15,130 nt of DNA from assembly GCA_024400895.1 (NCBI GenBank), contig JAKSMA010000028.1, forward strand, positions 1-15,130. The letters run 5' to 3'. Position 1 is the stretch's first letter. The number at the start of each line of letters is the position of its first letter. A program made the position numbers and the translations under genes. The DNA comes from Muribaculaceae bacterium. Its GTDB lineage: Bacteria; Bacteroidota; Bacteroidia; Bacteroidales; Muribaculaceae. The notes below the pieces were generated by a model. It was not told where the DNA came from. It saw only the letters and a program-made list of their open reading frames with translations, and ran no database searches. Positions 7,633 to 14,003 of the stretch are shown one piece after another.

Positions 7633-8265
7633 TCAAAGCAATTCCTCTTCGCCAGTGCCCCACTCCAGCAAATTGGCGGCAATGCCATCAGCGAGTTGAA
7701 CAAGGCCACAAAGGGCATGCTTATCGCGAGCAGTGTTGATATTGTTCTTTTGTTCAGGACTTTGGAAAGCGAGGTCCCAAGCAGCCATGTGCCAGCGAAT
7801 GGCAAGCATTTCATCATCGTGAATGTCGAATCCACTGCGGAGCACCACTATCACGCTCTTTTCGCCATGGCCCATAGGGAAATTGCTGTAATCCACGTCA
7901 AATCCCTTCACGTCCACCCAGTTGCCATACTGGTCCTTACGCTTCTTCACCACTTTCTTGTAGACATCGGCCTTGCACACATCGTGGAGCAAACAAGCCA
8001 CAATCACACTGTCCTTTGGCAATTCGCGTTCCATTTCGGGGCGCATCTGAATGATTTGTTCGCGGAGCATCAAACCCGCACGGCAAGTGTTGAGCGAGTG
8101 CTGCACATTACCACCATCGCAAGCCAAGTGGAAGCGTGTGCTCGACGGAGCTTCGTAAAAGCCCAAGTCTTCGAGGTCTTCAATCAAATAATCGGTACCT
8201 TCACGGCCCACACTGCGGAGCAAGTCGTTGAACTCCTGTTTGTTTTTTTCAATATCTACGGTCAT
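7633..8265 (-). CDS. HD-domain phosphohydrolase
   Basis: A 210-residue soluble protein with the metal-binding pattern of the HD superfamily: H56 in GGNVQHS, H94-D95 in CLLHDVCKAD, H133 in MGHGEKS, H159 in IRWHM and D193 in LADGIA. HD proteins hydrolyse phosphoester bonds of nucleotides or nucleic acids. The extra histidines beyond the basic H...HD...D set suggest a two-metal site. The substrate cannot be read from sequence. The ATG lies 3 bp after the stop of the upstream small membrane protein, so the two form an operon. The gene ends in a heptamer tandem repeat. Confidence 0.85.
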   Translation of the reverse strand: MTVDIEKNKQEFNDLLRSVGREGTDYLIEDLEDLGFYEAPSSTRFHLACDGGNVQHSLNTCRAGLMLREQIIQMRPEMERELPKDSVIVACLLHDVCKADVYKKVVKKRKDQYGNWVDVKGFDVDYSNFPMGHGEKSVIVVLRSGFDIHDDEMLAIRWHMAAWDLAFQSPEQKNNINTARDKHALCGLVQLADGIAANLLEWGTGEEELL

Positions 8266-8268
8266 CTT

Positions 8269-8601
8269 TCAATGTTTTTTCTTTTTTCTGAAATAGTGGC
8301 GCCACGCATATAGGCGGCGGCTATGAAGATAATCGGCATCTCCTTGATTGGCGTAAGCTTCGCGCTCAAACGATATGCTGCGATACGCATTGCCACGCAT
8401 CGGCAGGCGCACAAGCCATTCTATCAAATAGAGCACATAAAACATCACAATCCCCAGTTCAAGCATCTGCCGAGTGTGGATTCGCTCATGCCTGATGTCC
8501 ACCTCATTCACCTTCAACCCTCGGCGCACAAACATCACGCCCAGCAGGTTGCTGGCTTTGAATCCACGGAATGGAATAAAGCGATTGTGAATTATCTTCA
8601 T
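8269..8601 (-). CDS. Small membrane-associated HExxH protein, zincin-like, function unknown
   Basis: A 110-residue basic protein with HERIH (38-42), the HExxH zinc-binding motif of metallopeptidases, then one hydrophobic segment (about 48-66) and SFEREAYAN (77-85), whose glutamates could be the third zinc ligand as in gluzincins. No signal peptide is evident; the C-terminal tail is Lys/Arg/His-rich. I recall similar short proteins in many Bacteroidetes but know no assigned function. It is the first gene of an operon with the HD phosphohydrolase and has a clear TAnnTTTG promoter with a short leader. It could be a minimal membrane metalloprotease or a protein that only kept the motif. Confidence 0.75.
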   Translation of the reverse strand: MKIIHNRFIPFRGFKASNLLGVMFVRRGLKVNEVDIRHERIHTRQMLELGIVMFYVLYLIEWLVRLPMRGNAYRSISFEREAYANQGDADYLHSRRLYAWRHYFRKKKKH

Positions 8602-8621
8602 TTATCTACATATTTAATTTA

Positions 8622-8651
8622 CAAAGATAGCACTATTTTAATAATTATCAA
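8622..8651 (-). promoter_or_regulatory. Promoter of the HExxH-HD operon
   Basis: TATCTTTG (8629-8622, minus strand) is a perfect TAnnTTTG box. TTG (8651-8649) lies 19 bp upstream, as expected for the -33 element. It is about 20 bp before the ATG at 8601. Confidence 0.65.
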
Positions 8652-8729
8652 CCCGAATTCTCATTAAAAAACAGGCACACTTCAATCCTTCCTCAAAAAA
8701 AAGATGCAGAGCGATGAAGTTTTTTTTAC

Positions 8730-8737
8730 TATTTTTG
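8730..8737 (+). promoter_or_regulatory. Probable -7 box for the GNAT-zinc ribbon gene
   Basis: TATTTTTG on the plus strand matches TAnnTTTG, about 65 bp before the ATG at 8803. No clear TTTG is seen at the -33 position. The 8602-8802 interval thus carries divergent promoters. Confidence 0.4.
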
Positions 8738-8802
8738 CGTCAAAAGAAAAACATAACGAAAATTACTACATAAAAGTTAAGTGACAATTTAAAAAAAAGA
8801 CA

Positions 8803-9690
8803 ATGAAAATAAGATTAGAACACCCCTCCGACTATCGCGAAGTGGAAAATCTCACTCGCGAATCATTTTGGAACATTTACCGCCCAGGTTGCACCGAGCA
8901 TTATGTGCTCAACCAATTTCGTAGCCACCCCGACTTCATTCCCGAGCTAGATTTCGTAATGGAAGAAGACGGAAAAATCATTGGCCATGTGATGTATTGC
9001 AAGGCCTCTATCATAGCCGACGACGGTGGCATCATCCCAGCCTGGACTTTCGGCCCTATCAGCATCCACCCCGACTACAAGCGAAAAGGCTACGGCCTGA
9101 AACTGCTCTTGCACTCCATGGAGAAAGCAAAGGAAATGGGTATCGGAATCCTGTGCATGGAAGGCAACATCGAATTCTACAAGCATGCCGGTTTTGTGGT
9201 GGCAAGCACCATCGGTGTGCACTATCATGGTGAACCAAAAGAAGCAGAAGTGCCATATTTCTTGGCACAAGAACTCATCCCTGGCTACCTCAGCGGCCGC
9301 ACCGGCACCTACCATACGCCAAAGCCCTACTTCGTGGCTGATGAAAATCCAGAAAGTTTTGCTATATTTGAAGCCACTTTCGCAGAAAAGGAGAAACATT
9401 TGCAAGACGGGCAACTGCCCCAATTCTGCCAAAGTTGTGGAATGCCGCTGTCGGCCGACGATATGTGCGGCAAGAATGCCGATGGAAGCATCTGTTTCGA
9501 CTACTGCAAATATTGCTACAACGAAGGCGAATTCACCCAACAATGCACAATGGACGAAATGATTGACCATTGTTCGGAATTTGTGGACGAATTCAACAAG
9601 CATGCCGAGCAGCCTATCACCCGCGAGCAATACAAGGAGATGATGTATGGATTCTTCCCTATGCTCAAACGATGGAAAAATGAAAAATAA
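8803..9690 (+). CDS. GNAT acetyltransferase fused to a C-terminal zinc ribbon
   Basis: A 295-residue two-domain protein. Residues 1-175 are a GNAT N-acetyltransferase with the acetyl-CoA loop RKGYG (94-98) preceded by the beta4 strand WTFGPISIHPDY, and the typical GNIEFYKHAGF segment (121-131). Residues 205-292 match the putative zinc-ribbon domain (Zn_ribbon_2 type): CQSCGMPL (209-216), then Cys222, Cys231, Cys235, Cys238 and a helical tail with EQYKEMMYGFFPMLKRWK. Family knowledge gives acetyl transfer from acetyl-CoA to an amine; the acceptor is unknown. The DJ-1/PfpI gene begins 7 bp downstream, or overlaps by 11 bp if its upstream ATG is used, so the two are co-transcribed. Confidence 0.9.
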   Translation: MKIRLEHPSDYREVENLTRESFWNIYRPGCTEHYVLNQFRSHPDFIPELDFVMEEDGKIIGHVMYCKASIIADDGGIIPAWTFGPISIHPDYKRKGYGLKLLLHSMEKAKEMGIGILCMEGNIEFYKHAGFVVASTIGVHYHGEPKEAEVPYFLAQELIPGYLSGRTGTYHTPKPYFVADENPESFAIFEATFAEKEKHLQDGQLPQFCQSCGMPLSADDMCGKNADGSICFDYCKYCYNEGEFTQQCTMDEMIDHCSEFVDEFNKHAEQPITREQYKEMMYGFFPMLKRWKNEK

Positions 9691-9697
9691 TAACGAA

Positions 9698-10291
9698 ATG
9701 GAGAAACCAACAATACTCTTTGTGCTCACCAATGGCTTTGCCGATTGGGAATATGCCTACATCGCGCCAGCTTTGCAGATGGGCATCACGCAAGAATTCA
9801 TTGGCCACTACCAAGTGAAAACAGTGGCTCTCACGGCCGACGTGGTCACCTCTGCCGGTGGATTACGCGTAATCCCCGACTATACCATCGACAATCTGCC
9901 TTCTGAATATGCAGGCGTAGTGCTCGTGGGAGGCATGGGATGGCTTGAACCTTGCAACAAGGCTTGGGAAGATTTCGTGCTCAACGCCATTTGGGAAGGA
10001 AAAACGGTGGGCGGCATTTGCAATGGTGCCTCATTCTTGGCAAGTATCGGCGCGCTCAACAATGTGAAGCACACGGGCAACGGACTTGACCAGCTTCAGC
10101 AATGGGGCTACAAACGCTACACAGGCGAAGCATTTTTCCAAGAGCGACAAGCCATACACGACGGCGGCATCGTCACAGCCAACGGCACGGCTCCCCTTGA
10201 ATTTTGCAAAGAATACTTACTTGAACTGAAAGCCGATACTGAGGAAGAAATTGAAGGATTCTATCAATTTAGCAAAAACGGGCTTTTTTAA
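9698..10291 (+). CDS. DJ-1/PfpI (class I glutamine amidotransferase-like) protein
   Basis: A 197-residue cytoplasmic protein of the DJ-1/PfpI superfamily. The nucleophile elbow GGICNGA places the reactive cysteine at Cys108, and Glu18 in FADWEYA is the usual partner acid. VVTSAGGLRVIPDYTID (49-65) and VVLVGGMG (74-81) are typical strands. Members act as chaperones, glyoxalase-like enzymes or hydrolases, so no precise reaction is assigned. An alternative ATG at 9680 would add six residues and overlap the GNAT gene. The stop codon (10289-10291) overlaps by two bases the left arm of a 167-bp palindrome. Confidence 0.87.
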   Translation: MEKPTILFVLTNGFADWEYAYIAPALQMGITQEFIGHYQVKTVALTADVVTSAGGLRVIPDYTIDNLPSEYAGVVLVGGMGWLEPCNKAWEDFVLNAIWEGKTVGGICNGASFLASIGALNNVKHTGNGLDQLQQWGYKRYTGEAFFQERQAIHDGGIVTANGTAPLEFCKEYLLELKADTEEEIEGFYQFSKNGLF

Positions 10292-10456
10292 CCCAGAAAG
10301 TTCTTTAGGGCATGGACAAGATTTTAGGTTATCATAGCGTCGGGATTTGCGCTATTTTGAACGAGCATAGGGAATCCTATGTAAGCGAAAAATAGTACGA
10401 ATCATGCCGATGAGAAGAAAAATATTGCCATCTGTCTCTAATGGACTTTCTGGGTT
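10290..10456. repeat. 167-bp imperfect palindrome, MITE-like repeat (copy E1)
   Basis: Perfect 12-bp ends AACCCAGAAAGT (10290-10301) and ACTTTCTGGGTT (10445-10456) share a centre at about 10373 with an inner palindrome CATAGG-GAAT-CCTATG (10366-10381). Between them the arms also match in blocks (TTAG, TCAT, CTATTTT) when one arm is reverse-complemented. It carries no plausible gene and fills the gap between the DJ-1 stop and the next gene. Parts of it recur at 12348 and 12669. No flanking target duplication is seen. Confidence 0.8.
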
Positions 10457-10482
10457 CAAGTATAATCACTAAAAATTCATAT

Positions 10483-11010
10483 ATGACACTATTCACCGAC
10501 AGAATCATGCTGCGGCTTTGGGTCGACAGCGATGCCGAAGCACTTTATAAATACGCATCCGACCCCGATGTGGGGCCACGCGCTGGATGGCCGCCTCACC
10601 AATCGGTGGAGGAAAGCCTCAAAATTATTCGCACCGTTTTCCATACCGACACCACCTGGGCTATCGTGCTGCGCGAAACGGGCGAGCCTATCGGTGCCAT
10701 GGGCTATGGCCCGTCGTGCGAATGCAATCTCCCTGCTCTACCGGGCGAGCCCATTGTGGGCTACTGGGTGGCTAAGCCGTTCTGGAACAAAGGCATCTGC
10801 ACCGAAGCGCTACAGTTGATGCTCGACCATATCCGCACCGACACCAATCTCCGTTCACTAATTTGCGGGCACTTCATTGACAACCCGGCATCGGGTCGAG
10901 TGATGGAGAAATGCGGCTTTGTGCCCACTGGCGAAGAATGTATCGACGAGAGCCTCTACACTGGCGCTGGGCGCCCAATGCGCGTGCTTCGCCTCAATCT
11001 CAACAGATAG
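10483..11010 (+). CDS. RimL-type GNAT acetyltransferase
   Basis: A 175-residue GNAT protein of the RimJ/RimL branch, recognised by the opening TDRIMLRLW, the region VGYWVAKPFWNKGICTEAL (92-110) holding the acetyl-CoA loop, and NPASGRVMEKCGF (134-146). Members acetylate ribosomal protein N-termini or small amines; the acceptor here is unknown. An ATG 42 bp upstream (10441) is in frame, but those codons lie in the right arm of the palindrome and do not look like GNAT sequence, so the ATG at 10483 is preferred. The next gene begins 9 bp after the stop, starting a compact four-gene run. Confidence 0.88.
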   Translation: MTLFTDRIMLRLWVDSDAEALYKYASDPDVGPRAGWPPHQSVEESLKIIRTVFHTDTTWAIVLRETGEPIGAMGYGPSCECNLPALPGEPIVGYWVAKPFWNKGICTEALQLMLDHIRTDTNLRSLICGHFIDNPASGRVMEKCGFVPTGEECIDESLYTGAGRPMRVLRLNLNR

Positions 11011-11019
11011 TGCACCATC

Positions 11020-11430
11020 ATGACAAATCAATTCAAACTGAGAACCGGCGCCGCCCTCCACTTCATCATCGCCATCGGGCACTTAGTCTGCCTCTTATTT
11101 CTCGACCTCGCTTTTGAAGCCTACGGCATCAAGGAGACAATGCAAAAAATGGTGATGGGCAACGAATGGATGCTCTACGCCATCACCGTGGCACTGGCTG
11201 TGGCATTTGGCGTGGCAGGATTTTACGGTCTATCGGCTTCACGCGACATCCGCCGACTACCGTTCACCCGATTGGTGTGCGCAGCTGTGGTGATGCTATT
11301 CAGTGCCCGTTCCATACTCGGATTCGGCACTTGCATCGCCGATTTCAGATGGCTTCAATTCATTTCATCGCTCATTCCGGCTTTCGTTGCCTATTGCTAC
11401 TGGCCAGGGATGAAAAACACTCACTCATAA
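11020..11430 (+). CDS. Four-TM integral membrane protein of unknown function
   Basis: A 136-residue protein with four hydrophobic segments (about 9-30, 50-71, 82-104 and 110-127) and short polar loops, including a basic SRDIRRL between helices 2 and 3. I do not recognise the family and see no catalytic motif. It sits 9 bp after the RimL-type gene and 6 bp before the VOC gene, so it is almost certainly co-transcribed. Confidence 0.75.
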   Translation: MTNQFKLRTGAALHFIIAIGHLVCLLFLDLAFEAYGIKETMQKMVMGNEWMLYAITVALAVAFGVAGFYGLSASRDIRRLPFTRLVCAAVVMLFSARSILGFGTCIADFRWLQFISSLIPAFVAYCYWPGMKNTHS

Positions 11431-11436
11431 TCTCAT

Positions 11437-11844
11437 ATGGATATACATTTTAAATTCAATACTATCGGACTTTTCACCACCGACAATGCCGCTATGGTGA
11501 ATTTTTATTGCAAAGCCTTTGGATTCACCACCACATGGAACGGCATAGAGCCAAACGTGGAGATGAACTTGGGCGCTATGCGCATTATTCTGTTTCCACG
11601 AAAGGATTTTGAGCAAATGACGCACCGAGCCTACACTTATCCAAACGGCACAAACGGGAGCATGGAATTGGCGTTTGATGTGGACTCGTATGCAGAAGTT
11701 GACAAAGCGTTTATCCACGCCGTGGAATGTGGCGCTGAAGCAATATTTCCTCCCACCACCGAACCTTGGGGACAGCGCACATGCTATGTTGCAGACCCAG
11801 ATGGCAACCTTATAGAAATCAGTTCATTCCACCAATTCGCATGA
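11437..11844 (+). CDS. VOC-family (glyoxalase/bleomycin-resistance fold) protein
   Basis: A 135-residue single-domain protein with the paired beta-alpha-beta-beta-beta fold of the vicinal oxygen chelate family: the opening NTIGLFTTDNAAMVNFYCKAFGF, a central MELAFDVDS (76-84), and DPDGNLIEI (120-128) with Glu127 in the usual metal-ligand position. Relatives include glyoxalases, dioxygenases and antibiotic-binding proteins; the ligand is not predictable. Its TGA overlaps the ATG of the next gene (ATGA, 11841-11844), implying translational coupling. Confidence 0.85.
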   Translation: MDIHFKFNTIGLFTTDNAAMVNFYCKAFGFTTTWNGIEPNVEMNLGAMRIILFPRKDFEQMTHRAYTYPNGTNGSMELAFDVDSYAEVDKAFIHAVECGAEAIFPPTTEPWGQRTCYVADPDGNLIEISSFHQFA

Positions 11845-12350
11845 GAGAGCAGCTCAACACCAAACATTTCGGAATCGGCGATGCGCTGGCGATGTACAGA
11901 CTCGTGAAGAAAGAAGGGAAATTCTCGGAATTTGCCCACATTCTTCTCGATTCCGAAACGCGCGTTGCTCGAAATGCGGCATGGATTCTCACGCATGCCA
12001 CCGATGAGGAATTGGCTTTGCTCCACCCAATGCTGACACAGCTTATCGACATAGCGCTCCACACCAATAACGAATCACTACGCCGGCTCACGCTAAACAT
12101 AATTCTGCGTCTGCCGCTTGCAAAAGAAGATGTACGCACCGATTTCCTCGACTTCTGCCTTGAGCACATGGTGCGCCTCGACACTCCTCCGGGCACGCAG
12201 GCGCTTTGCATGAAAATCGCACACCGCCTTTGCTCGTTCTACCCCGAATTGAACGACGAATTTATGCGCATCATCCAATCGCTCGATTTGTCGTTCTATC
12301 AGCCTGCTGTGCGATGCACCGTTCGCAATATCATGAGAGGGAAATGTTAA
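11841..12350 (+). CDS. Alpha-helical, HEAT-repeat-like protein
   Basis: A 169-residue, apparently all-helical soluble protein. Segments such as ARNAAWILTHATDEELALLHPMLTQLIDIA and SLRRLTLNIILRLP follow the paired-helix pattern of HEAT/ARM repeats, suggesting a protein-binding scaffold. The start is the ATG at 11841, which overlaps the VOC stop by 4 bp; an upstream in-frame ATG lies inside the VOC gene and gives a non-helical leader. The stop codon is followed at once by a sequence related to the left end of the palindrome at 10290. No enzymatic motif; partner unknown. Confidence 0.75.
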   Translation: MREQLNTKHFGIGDALAMYRLVKKEGKFSEFAHILLDSETRVARNAAWILTHATDEELALLHPMLTQLIDIALHTNNESLRRLTLNIILRLPLAKEDVRTDFLDFCLEHMVRLDTPPGTQALCMKIAHRLCSFYPELNDEFMRIIQSLDLSFYQPAVRCTVRNIMRGKC

Positions 12351-12430
12351 CCCCAAAAAGGTTAGTGCATGGACAAGAGAGTGAGTTAAAAAGCGTTAAA
12401 ACTCATCTCATGTCTAGTGGAAGAAATGGG
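12348..12430. repeat. Partial palindrome copy E2 at the junction with the GyrI fragment
   Basis: Starts at a TAA stop as TTAACCCC and shares GCATGGACAAGA (preceded by TTAG and one base) with copy E1. Its right part resembles E1's right arm (CATCTCATGTCTAGTGG versus CATCTGTCTCTAATGG). Internally TGGACAAGAGAGTGAGTT (12370-12387) can pair with 12399-12416. It is about half the size of E1. The GTG and ATG starts of the GyrI fragment lie inside it. Confidence 0.6.
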
Positions 12431-12671
12431 AGAAGATTCTGCTATCATCCAATTCAAACAGCTTCCAGAAGTGGCAGAAGCCATCTGCATGAAGCACTAC
12501 GGTCCATACGACCGCTTCTACCAATCATACATCACGCTATTTAAATACATCGAAGAGCAAGGCTACATCATCAAAGGCCACCCTCGCTGCGTGTATGTCG
12601 ACGGCGCATGGAACCAAGAAGACCCCGAAAAGTGGCTCTCCATCATTCAAGTGCCAGTAGAAAAGGGTTAA
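12417..12671 (+). pseudogene. C-terminal half of a GyrI-like effector-binding domain, probable gene remnant
   Basis: The 84-residue reading frame matches only the second half of a GyrI-like (AraC/MerR effector-binding) domain: KQLPEVAEAICMKHYGPYD, then LFKYIEEQGYIIKGHPRCVY, then DGAWNQEDPEKWLSIIQVPV. A complete domain is about 150 residues and often follows a MerR or AraC DNA-binding domain, so the N-terminal half is missing. The frame opens with a GTG (12417) or ATG (12426) that lie within the repeat copy E2, and a related sequence (E3) begins at its stop. This suggests the gene was cut by repeat insertion or rearrangement. It may still be translated as a small ligand-binding protein; single-half GyrI proteins are unusual but not impossible. 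Confidence 0.6.
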
Positions 12672-12735
12672 TCCCAGACAGTGCTTTAGAGGGAAATGGG
12701 TGTGGCTTGCTTCATCATAGGCTGTGCTGAAAAGG
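12669..12735. repeat. Palindrome-related sequence E3 after the GyrI fragment
   Basis: From the stop codon it reads TAATCCCAGACAGTGCTTTAG, close to the left end of copy E1 (TAACCCAGAAAGTTCTTTAG), and further on has TTCATCATAGG compared with TTATCATAGC in E1. Only a left-arm match is seen, so it may be a half copy or a decayed one. Confidence 0.45.
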
Positions 12736-12793
12736 GTTTTTGAGAAAGAGAGCAATCAGATAGAGTGGACAGGGACTGAGATTCCTTAATTGC

Positions 12794-12838
12794 CTGAAGC
12801 ACTCGAAACACCTGAAACACTTGAAACACCTGAAACAC
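12794..12838. repeat. Five copies of a 9-bp tandem repeat
   Basis: Units read CTGAAGCAC, TCGAAACAC, CTGAAACAC, TTGAAACAC, CTGAAACAC with consensus CTGAAACAC. It lies in non-coding DNA. Confidence 0.85.
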
Positions 12839-12856
12839 CCATTTTTATTTCGCTTT

Positions 12857-12886
12857 TGGACCAAAAACCGCCTATTTTTTGGTCCA
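12857..12886. repeat. 11-bp perfect inverted repeat
   Basis: TGGACCAAAAA (12857-12867) and TTTTTGGTCCA (12876-12886) surround an 8-bp spacer. It could be a hairpin or a dimeric protein-binding site. No T-run follows on either strand, so a standard terminator is unlikely. Confidence 0.7.
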
Positions 12887-13009
12887 TATCAGAAATCGCG
12901 ACATTTGGATGAAACACTGATTTGAATCTTCAATATGACAAAGAACTCTGATGCGAAGATAGTGATTTCGCACGGCGGCGGCAATGCCAAAAAGGGAAGT
13001 TTAAAAAAA

Positions 13010-13033
13010 AGTCAACAAGTCAACGGGTCAATG
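13010..13033. repeat. Three copies of an 8-bp tandem repeat
   Basis: AGTCAACA, AGTCAACG and GGTCAATG in direct succession, in non-coding DNA about 90 bp before the next gene. Confidence 0.65.
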
Positions 13034-13111
13034 AGGCTCATGGCGGGATGCAGGGATTCCAAGTTGCGCGTACTTTTTGGAATCAGTGCACCAACTAACG
13101 CATTTTTTTTG

Positions 13112-13119
13112 TAATTTTG
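13112..13119 (+). promoter_or_regulatory. -7 box of the L,D-transpeptidase operon
   Basis: TAATTTTG fits TAnnTTTG exactly and ends only 5 bp before the ATG at 13125, so the transcript would start at or next to the start codon (leaderless). No clear TTTG is seen about 20 bp upstream. Confidence 0.5.
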
Positions 13120-13124
13120 CAACC

Positions 13125-13313
13125 ATGAATTCGAAACACAACATAGAAAAGGACAAAAAGAAGGTGAAAGAAATCAAGAAACGCAATGTGTTGAGTTTCC
13201 TGCTTTTCCTTCTGCTCGTGCTTGTTTGCACAGTTCTACACTATGTTTTGCCCACAAAAGCAGAATCAAAGGCAAGCGAGCCCGCAAAGCCCTCAACCAC
13301 TCTCGTTAAGTAA
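13125..13313 (+). CDS. Small single-pass membrane protein of 62 residues
   Basis: The predicted protein has a strongly basic N-terminus (about 1-21, KDKKKVKEIKKR), one hydrophobic helix (about 23-43) and a short polar tail, which predicts an inner-membrane protein with its N-terminus in the cytoplasm. The frame is open further upstream, but the ATG at 13125 fits the basic-then-hydrophobic layout and follows a TAnnTTTG box by 5 bp. The stop is 31 bp before the first L,D-transpeptidase. I recognise no family; it may be an accessory to the downstream envelope proteins. Confidence 0.6.
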   Translation: MNSKHNIEKDKKKVKEIKKRNVLSFLLFLLLVLVCTVLHYVLPTKAESKASEPAKPSTTLVK

Positions 13314-13344
13314 ATATACATACTCAATTCAAGACAGAATTTCT

Positions 13345-13992
13345 ATGAACACCCGACTTTTTATTCTCCTCTCCATATTTCTGACTTCTTTTGGCACAGC
13401 CTTTGCCGAAAGCGACATCTGGTCGTCACTCCTCAGCGAGTATGCCCACGACACCAACGTGCAACAAGTGATTTTCGTGAAATGCACAGAAGGAAGCAAG
13501 GCCGAAGCCGAATTCTACGTCAAAGATGCCAACCAGCAGTGGGTGCTTGAGCGCGCCGACTCTGCTCAAATCGGCAAAATGGGATTGGGCAAGACGCGTG
13601 AGGGCGACAAGAAAACACCCGAGGGCAATTTCGACATTCGTCAGACTTATGGCATCAAGGCGAATCCTGGCACCGTGATTCCATATCTCGATGTCACAGA
13701 AAATCTCTTTGCCTGCGACAACGAGGAATACTACAACCAATTTGTGGACTGCGACACTGTGGACCACAAATGCACTGGCGAGCACATGATTAAATATGTG
13801 CCCAGTTACAACTACGGCATCGCTATCGACTACAACCACGACAATGTGTTCGGGCTCGGCTCTGCCATCTTCTTCCACTGCTTCGGCAATCGCCCCTACA
13901 CAGCTGGATGCGTAGCTGTGGCTGAAGATTTCATGGAACTGATTCTGAAGAAATCCGACACTCATCTTAAAATTTGTATTCATCAAAAATAA
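13345..13992 (+). CDS. Secreted L,D-transpeptidase (YkuD) protein, copy 1
   Basis: A 215-residue exported protein with signal peptide (about 1-21, ending GTAFA). The YkuD catalytic pattern is visible: GLGKTREGDKKTPEGNFDI (80-98), a conserved GIKANPGTVIPY, and the His-Cys pair as FFHC (His178) and TAGCVAV (Cys189). The arginine often found after the catalytic Gly-Cys is absent (GCVAV), placing it in a divergent branch. Known YkuD enzymes form 3-3 cross-links in peptidoglycan or attach proteins to it; the exact reaction is not predictable. Seven cysteines remain after signal cleavage, unusually many for this fold. The start is the ATG at 13345, chosen for its signal peptide; an upstream ATG at 13222 gives an implausible leader overlapping the small membrane protein gene. 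Confidence 0.85.
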   Translation: MNTRLFILLSIFLTSFGTAFAESDIWSSLLSEYAHDTNVQQVIFVKCTEGSKAEAEFYVKDANQQWVLERADSAQIGKMGLGKTREGDKKTPEGNFDIRQTYGIKANPGTVIPYLDVTENLFACDNEEYYNQFVDCDTVDHKCTGEHMIKYVPSYNYGIAIDYNHDNVFGLGSAIFFHCFGNRPYTAGCVAVAEDFMELILKKSDTHLKICIHQK

Positions 13993-14003
13993 ACGCTCAC
14001 AAT

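Larger units (their letters stand above)
12672..13124. other. Repeat-rich stretch of about 450 bp without a gene
   Basis: No reading frame here looks like a real protein on either strand. It contains the E3 repeat, a 9-bp tandem repeat, an 11-bp inverted repeat, an 8-bp tandem repeat and, at its right end, a TAnnTTTG box. It separates the GyrI fragment from the L,D-transpeptidase operon. Confidence 0.7.

Noticed and set aside
8947..9732. 261-residue minus-strand frame opposite the GNAT-zinc ribbon gene
   Set aside because: The plus strand carries GNAT and zinc-ribbon motifs; the minus translation has none.
10283..10463. Target-site duplication flanking the 167-bp palindrome
   Set aside because: The bases outside the two 12-bp ends do not match each other, so insertion by transposition is not proven.
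10441..10482. Upstream ATG at 10441 as start of the RimL-type gene
   Set aside because: The extra 14 codons are mostly the right arm of the palindrome and do not resemble the GNAT N-terminus.
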